Under the pieces are notes generated by a model that had not been told where the DNA came from, did no database searches, and saw only the letters and a program-made list of their open reading frames with translations. Shown piece by piece: positions 63,059 through 64,000 of a stretch of 64,000 nt of DNA (positions are counted from its first letter, which is position 1; every line of letters starts with the position of its first letter). Both the position numbers and the translations under genes were made by a program. Source of the DNA: Marinisporobacter balticus (lineage in GTDB: Bacteria > Bacillota > Clostridia > Peptostreptococcales > Thermotaleaceae); assembly GCF_004345705.1 (NCBI RefSeq), contig NZ_SLWV01000001.1, positions 124,001 to 188,000 on the forward strand, read 5' to 3'.

Positions 63059-63400
63059 TTATAGTATTATTTCATTCAACTCTCGATGCATAATCTTATC
63101 TTTTAATTTATTTTTTATATCTTCCCTATTAATGGTCACTTCTTCTTGCAAATCTATAATTTTAAAAGATAAATCTTTAAGAAATTTTTCTAAAACCGTA
63201 TGAAGTCTTCACGCACCAACATTTTCAGTTTTCCATTGATAAGAAATGTATAATTTGCTACTTTATCTATATCTTTTTCAGTAAAATGTATTTTTATTCC
63301 TTCTGATTCTAATAATACCTTGTACCGTTCAATCTATGCATTCTTTTGAAATATTTTTTCATATCCAAAACATTCGTTTCAACAGACCATGTGAAATGGT
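63059..63400 (-). pseudogene. hslU: Decayed 3' end of hslU (clpY), ATPase subunit of HslUV
   Basis: Translating the minus strand in two frames gives a clear HslU C terminus: YEKIFQKNA, stop, IERYKVLLESEGIKIHFTEK, then after a one-base shift TENVGA, stop, RLHTVLEKFLKDLSFKI, ending with EDIKNKLKDKI and a final stop at 63059. Lesions are an amber codon at 63334-63336, a one-base loss in the T tract at 63229-63232 (plus strand), and an opal codon at 63209-63211 where Arg is conserved. Similarity fades beyond about 63363. The N-terminal ATPase part and hslV are absent, so no HslUV protease is made from this locus. Confidence 0.85.
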
Positions 63401-63460
63401 ATCATATTTTTAAAATTTAATCAACATTAAATTTAAAAATAATTGAATAATTTTGATTTA

Positions 63461-64000
63461 TCATACATTTTCTTCAACTCTTTTATATTTACACTCTTTA
63501 TCTGAACATTGTATAATTGTATCATTTTTCCTATTCTTTTTTACTAATAGTGATTCACATACTGGACATTTTTCAGCAATCGGTCGATTCCATACCATAA
63601 AATTGCATTTTGGAAAACTTCCACAGCCATAGAATACTCTTCCTTTTTTAGACCTTCTTTCTACGATATCTCCTCCGCAGCGTGGACATGCTATACCAAT
63701 TTTCTTTAAAAATGGTCTTGTATGCTGACATTCTGGATAGTTTGAACAAGCTAAAAACTTTCCATACTTCCCATACTTAATCACCATATTTTTTCCACAA
63801 TCTTCACATATTTCATCTGTCTCTTCTTCTATTAATTCAATTTTTTTTATTTCTTCCTCTGCATATTTCAATGTTTTATCAAAAGGCTTATAAAAATGAT
63901 CAATTACTTCAGCCCATTTTAATTGTTCTTCTTCAATTTTATCTAATTGTTCTTCAAGTTCAGCAGTAAAATGTTCATCCACAATATTTTTGAAATATTC
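63461..64000 (-). CDS. topA: DNA topoisomerase I, C-terminal part
   Basis: Relaxes negative supercoils. Only the last 179 residues are inside the window; the gene continues beyond the right edge. The visible part is the end of the core (YFKNIVDEHFTAELEEQLDK) and three tandem four-cysteine zinc ribbons: CEDCGKNMVIKYGKYGKFLA to CSNYPEC, CPRCGGDI to CGSFPKC, and CPVCESLL to CSDKEC. Firmicutes TopA has the same tail. In Bacillus it is followed by trmFO, xerC, hslVU and codY; here only an hslU remnant lies between topA and codY. Confidence 0.96.
   Translation of the reverse strand, partial: EYFKNIVDEHFTAELEEQLDKIEEEQLKWAEVIDHFYKPFDKTLKYAEEEIKKIELIEEETDEICEDCGKNMVIKYGKYGKFLACSNYPECQHTRPFLKKIGIACPRCGGDIVERRSKKGRVFYGCGSFPKCNFMVWNRPIAEKCPVCESLLVKKNRKNDTIIQCSDKECKYKRVEENV

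Noticed and set aside
1..64000. Search for CRISPR arrays, tRNA or rRNA genes, insertion sequences and phage genes.
   Set aside because: No spaced direct repeats, cloverleaf-like sequences, transposase motifs or integrase signatures were seen by eye. The region is conserved chromosomal backbone.

Overview
The window is one continuous stretch of a low-GC, flagellated Firmicutes chromosome, most likely an anaerobic member of class Clostridia (Alkaliphilus/Crassaminicella-like). This rests on AT-rich sequence, strong Gram-positive ribosome binding sites, PolC-type DNA polymerase, CodY, a FliY with a CheC-type domain, CheC/CheD chemotaxis, and a gene order close to Bacillus subtilis from topA to ftsK with clostridial insertions (ispG, nrnA, fapA, motAB and flbD inside the fla/che locus). 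Every gene recognised lies on the minus strand, so transcription runs from 64000 towards 1. No tRNA, rRNA, CRISPR array, insertion sequence or prophage was seen.

Layout in the direction of transcription. (1) 64000-62253: the end of topA, a decayed remnant of hslU, and codY with its terminator. (2) 61880-28632: one uninterrupted 33 kb flagellar/chemotaxis operon. It holds the rod genes flgB, flgC and fliE; basal body, switch and export genes fliF to fliJ; a MotE/MgtE-N-like protein; fliK, flgD, a flagellar-operon protein, flgE, flbD; motA, motB, fliL; the switch genes fliM, fliY and cheY; export genes fliO, P, Q, R, flhB and flhA; flhF and flhG; a PilZ protein; cheB, A, W, C and D; a small membrane protein; sigD; fapA; and three poorly characterised genes. 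(3) 28407-23496: rpsB, tsf, pyrH, frr, a 61-residue protein, uppS and cdsA. (4) 23426-15839: dxr, rseP, ispG and polC. (5) 15644-8284: the rimP-nusA-rnpM-ylxQ-infB-rbfA-nrnA-truB-ribF translation/transcription operon, with its own promoter and a leader hairpin. (6) 8173-1: rpsO, pnp, ylxY, an M16 peptidase, dut, ymxH, dapG, tepA and the first 40 codons of ftsK/spoIIIE.

The genes fall into three jobs. One is building, energising and steering a flagellum, with c-di-GMP input through PilZ and probable nutrient input through CodY. Another is core translation, RNA metabolism and replication. The third is lipid, isoprenoid and cell-wall precursor synthesis. The main departures from an ordinary region are an 8-C tract that frameshifts fliF, a three-lesion hslU pseudogene where hslVU should be, a NusA-operon leader that looks like an autoregulatory attenuator, a possible AUU start for fliO, and a strong U-tract-less hairpin after the hook gene. 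I found no clearly new multi-gene system. The least-understood group is the three genes between fapA and rpsB.
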